A DNA stretch of 7,507 bases, from the NCBI GenBank assembly GCA_030042915.1, contig JASHYS010000267.1:1-7507 (forward strand), in the 5' to 3' direction. Every line of letters begins with the position of its first letter. The first letter of the stretch is position 1. Positions 5,953-7,507 of the stretch are shown piece by piece. The stretch comes from Acidobacteriaceae bacterium (GTDB taxonomy: Bacteria; Acidobacteriota; Terriglobia; Terriglobales; Acidobacteriaceae). The notes under the pieces are model-generated. The model saw only the letters and a program-made list of their open reading frames with translations, was not told the origin of the DNA and ran no database searches. Made by a program: the position numbers and the translations under genes.

Positions 5953-7250
5953 TCCAACTGTTGAAAAGCTCAGAGTCAACGTCGGGCCTGACCGGCCTGC
6001 CATCGAAGGCGATGTACGCACCCTCCGTCGTTATCTCGCACCCCACCGGAAATCAGAACGTCCGCAACGCCCTGCGCAGCCTGATTGAAAACGGGATGCT
6101 CAAGGAATTCTGGACGACCATCGCCTGGGACCAGGAGTCGTTTTGGAACCGAATGCTTCCGCAGCGGTTGCGGACGCTGTTGGCAAGGCGTTCGTTTGCC
6201 GAGGCGCCGCGTGATCTTGTGCAGTGCGTTCCGTGGCGCGAGATGGTGCGCCTCAGCGACGGATTTTTCCTGTTCAGAGACCTCCTCTGTTCGGGCGAGC
6301 GGCCTTTTTCTGTGATTGGCATGTACCGGCACTTCGACGGCAAGGTGGCGGCGCGTTTGGGCGCGCTCCGGCCTGACGCCGTGTTTGCCTACGAGGGCGG
6401 CGCGCTCAAGACATTTCGTGAGGCACGGCGGCTGGGAATCGTGACTCTCTACGAATTGCCCAGCACCTTCTGGTACTGGGAGCACAAGCTGCTGTCTGAG
6501 GAGGCGAAGCGCAGTCCGGAGTTTGCCGAACTGCTTCCCAAGCTCAAGGATTCGCCGGCGCATATGCGCTGGAAGGACGAGGAGCTTCAGCTTGCCGACG
6601 CTGTCATCGTGCCCAGCGAACTGGTTCGCGAAACACTGAAGGGTGTAGTTCCGGACGAAAGGATTCGCGTCGTGGGCTACGGAGCGCCGCCGGTGCGCCC
6701 GCGCCGGCCGATCGAAAGAGATCCGGACCGCCCATTGAAGGTGTTGTTTGTGGGCGCGCTCTCTCAGCGCAAAGGAATCGGGTACCTGCTGGATGCAATC
6801 GAGATCCTTAGAGCGCGCATCGATCTCACGCTGATTGGCGGAAAAATAGCGCGCAACGCTCGCGTGGACGCGGCGTGCCGCCGCTGGCGATGGCACGACA
6901 CGCTCAGCCACGCCGAAGTCCTGGCCGAGATGCAGCAAGCCGAAGTTCTGGTGCTACCATCGCTTGCGGAGGGTTGTGCCCTGGTGGTCCTGGAGGCGCT
7001 GGCGTGTGGGCTTCCGGTGATCATCACACCGAACACGGGAGCGGCCGGGTTTGTGAAAGATGGATGTGAAGGCTTTGTGGTCCCCATCTGCAGCGCGGAA
7101 GCGATCGCCGGCAGTATAGAGACTCTCAGCAGAAACCGGAACCTGCTTGCGGCCATGTCGCGCAACGCCCAGACGGCCGCGGCAGCCAGGTCCTGGGAGA
7201 GTTACAGGGCGGATTTCGCCCACGCAGTGAGGTCGGTTGTATGCCATTGA
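5949..7250 (+). CDS. Glycosyltransferase family 4 (Glycos_transf_1)
   Basis: This 433-residue cytosolic or peripheral-membrane GT-B enzyme probably adds a sugar from a nucleotide donor to the lipid-linked repeat unit. The acceptor domain starts with APSVVISHPTGNQNVRNAL (24-42). FAYEGGALKTFREARRLGI (146-164) and LQLADAVIVPSELVRETL (213-230) are typical GT4 segments. The donor domain begins with LKVLFVGALSQRKGIGYLLD (263-282; R274/K275 in the phosphate-binding loop). The signature EGCALVVLE (341-349) gives E-x7-E (E341, E349), followed by ALACGLPVI. Starts: the GTG at 5949 overlaps the previous stop as GTGA and has GAAGG (5940-5944) four bases upstream. The ATG at 6012 (412 residues) sits right before the first strand but its GAAGG is only two bases away. 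I prefer 5949, not strongly. The frame stays open back to 5688, but that part lies over the previous gene. Its motif resembles that of the fragment at the window start, consistent with several GT4 genes in one locus. Confidence 0.9.
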   Translation: MIQLLKSSESTSGLTGLPSKAMYAPSVVISHPTGNQNVRNALRSLIENGMLKEFWTTIAWDQESFWNRMLPQRLRTLLARRSFAEAPRDLVQCVPWREMVRLSDGFFLFRDLLCSGERPFSVIGMYRHFDGKVAARLGALRPDAVFAYEGGALKTFREARRLGIVTLYELPSTFWYWEHKLLSEEAKRSPEFAELLPKLKDSPAHMRWKDEELQLADAVIVPSELVRETLKGVVPDERIRVVGYGAPPVRPRRPIERDPDRPLKVLFVGALSQRKGIGYLLDAIEILRARIDLTLIGGKIARNARVDAACRRWRWHDTLSHAEVLAEMQQAEVLVLPSLAEGCALVVLEALACGLPVIITPNTGAAGFVKDGCEGFVVPICSAEAIAGSIETLSRNRNLLAAMSRNAQTAAAARSWESYRADFAHAVRSVVCH

Positions 7251-7507
7251 GAGCGCGGCAAATTGTGAGGCGCGCACCCCCCACCATGGGATGGCTGAGT
7301 GAGCTGCTCTCAGAGATGCCATTGCTGAAGAAGCTCTTCTGGCTCTATTTCCTGCTGTTGATTTTTGAGGGGGCGCTGCGTAAATGGGTCTTCCCCAACT
7401 ATGCAGCGCCGCTGCTCGTGGTGCGCGATCCGGTTGGATTCTGGATTATCTGGGAGGCCTTTCGCACCCACAAATGGCCGAGACGATGGGCGGGTATCAT
7501 CGCCACT
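7241..7507 (+). CDS. O-antigen polymerase/ligase-like membrane protein, N-terminal fragment
   Basis: The frame opens at an ATG at 7241 and runs uninterrupted to the window end (89 codons; 3' end missing). After a basic N-terminus (MPLRARQIVRRAPP), a hydrophobic segment at about 32-43 (LFWLYFLLLIF) runs into EGALRKWVFP (43-52). A second hydrophobic stretch follows, PLLVVRDPVGFWIIW (57-71). The pairing of EGALRKW with VRDP just before the next helix is, from memory, characteristic of a group of multispanning O-antigen ligase/polymerase-like proteins in polysaccharide loci. Such a protein would polymerise or ligate lipid-linked units at the periplasmic face. The start is supported by GAGG (7229-7232), eight bases upstream, and overlaps the preceding stop by ten bases. 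Later in-frame starts (GTG 7265, ATG 7286) lack a good Shine-Dalgarno sequence. The assignment rests on a short fragment, so another polytopic membrane protein is possible. Confidence 0.65.
   Translation, partial: MPLRARQIVRRAPPTMGWLSELLSEMPLLKKLFWLYFLLLIFEGALRKWVFPNYAAPLLVVRDPVGFWIIWEAFRTHKWPRRWAGIIAT

Noticed and set aside
5976..6938. Long open frame on the minus strand (320 codons) inside the GT4 gene.
   Set aside because: It is antisense to a well-supported glycosyltransferase, and its composition (rich in R, H and Q) is typical of a shadow frame.

Overview
The window reads as part of an extracellular polysaccharide (capsule/EPS or O-antigen-type) biosynthesis and export locus from a Gram-negative bacterium. 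All six complete or partial genes after base 438, and the fragment before it, lie on the + strand. Base composition is GC-rich by eye (around 60%). A Wza-type periplasmic/outer-membrane export protein with a signal peptide implies a two-membrane envelope. The fused chain-length regulator/tyrosine kinase and the EGALRKW/VRDP motifs of the last gene are of a kind I associate from memory with Acidobacteriota and some other phyla. That lineage assignment is only a guess.

Layout. Bases 1-344 are the 3' end of a family 4-type glycosyltransferase. Bases 345-438 hold a GC-rich hairpin, a small inverted repeat and the ribosome binding site of the next gene, and look like a transcription-unit boundary. 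Bases 439-2709 encode a 756-residue Wzz/BY-kinase fusion (polysaccharide co-polymerase plus tyrosine autokinase). One base after its stop, 2711-3649 encodes a Wza/GumB-like export protein. A 143-base gap follows, with an inverted repeat whose second arm covers the ribosome binding site of the next gene. Bases 3793-4773 encode a short GDP-mannose 4,6-dehydratase-like enzyme. Bases 4825-5952 encode a divergent glycosyltransferase-like protein that lacks the usual E-x7-E motif. It overlaps by a GTGA junction with a canonical family 4 glycosyltransferase (5949-7250). That gene in turn overlaps the start (7241) of a multispanning membrane protein, probably an O-antigen polymerase/ligase-like protein, which is cut off by the window end.

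How it fits together (inference). The dehydratase would make GDP-4-keto-6-deoxymannose, a precursor for a deoxysugar. The glycosyltransferases would assemble the repeat unit on a lipid carrier. The polymerase-like protein would polymerise it, and the co-polymerase/kinase and Wza-like protein would control chain length and export. Not in the window: an initiating sugar-1-phosphate transferase, a flippase, the reductase or aminotransferase that would follow the dehydratase, and mannose-activation genes. They may lie outside it.

No tRNA, rRNA, CRISPR array, insertion sequence or attachment site was recognised. The content is a fairly typical polysaccharide locus. The least ordinary items are the motif-poor glycosyltransferase-like gene, the non-lipoprotein signal peptide on the Wza homologue, and the repeat that could mask the dehydratase ribosome binding site.
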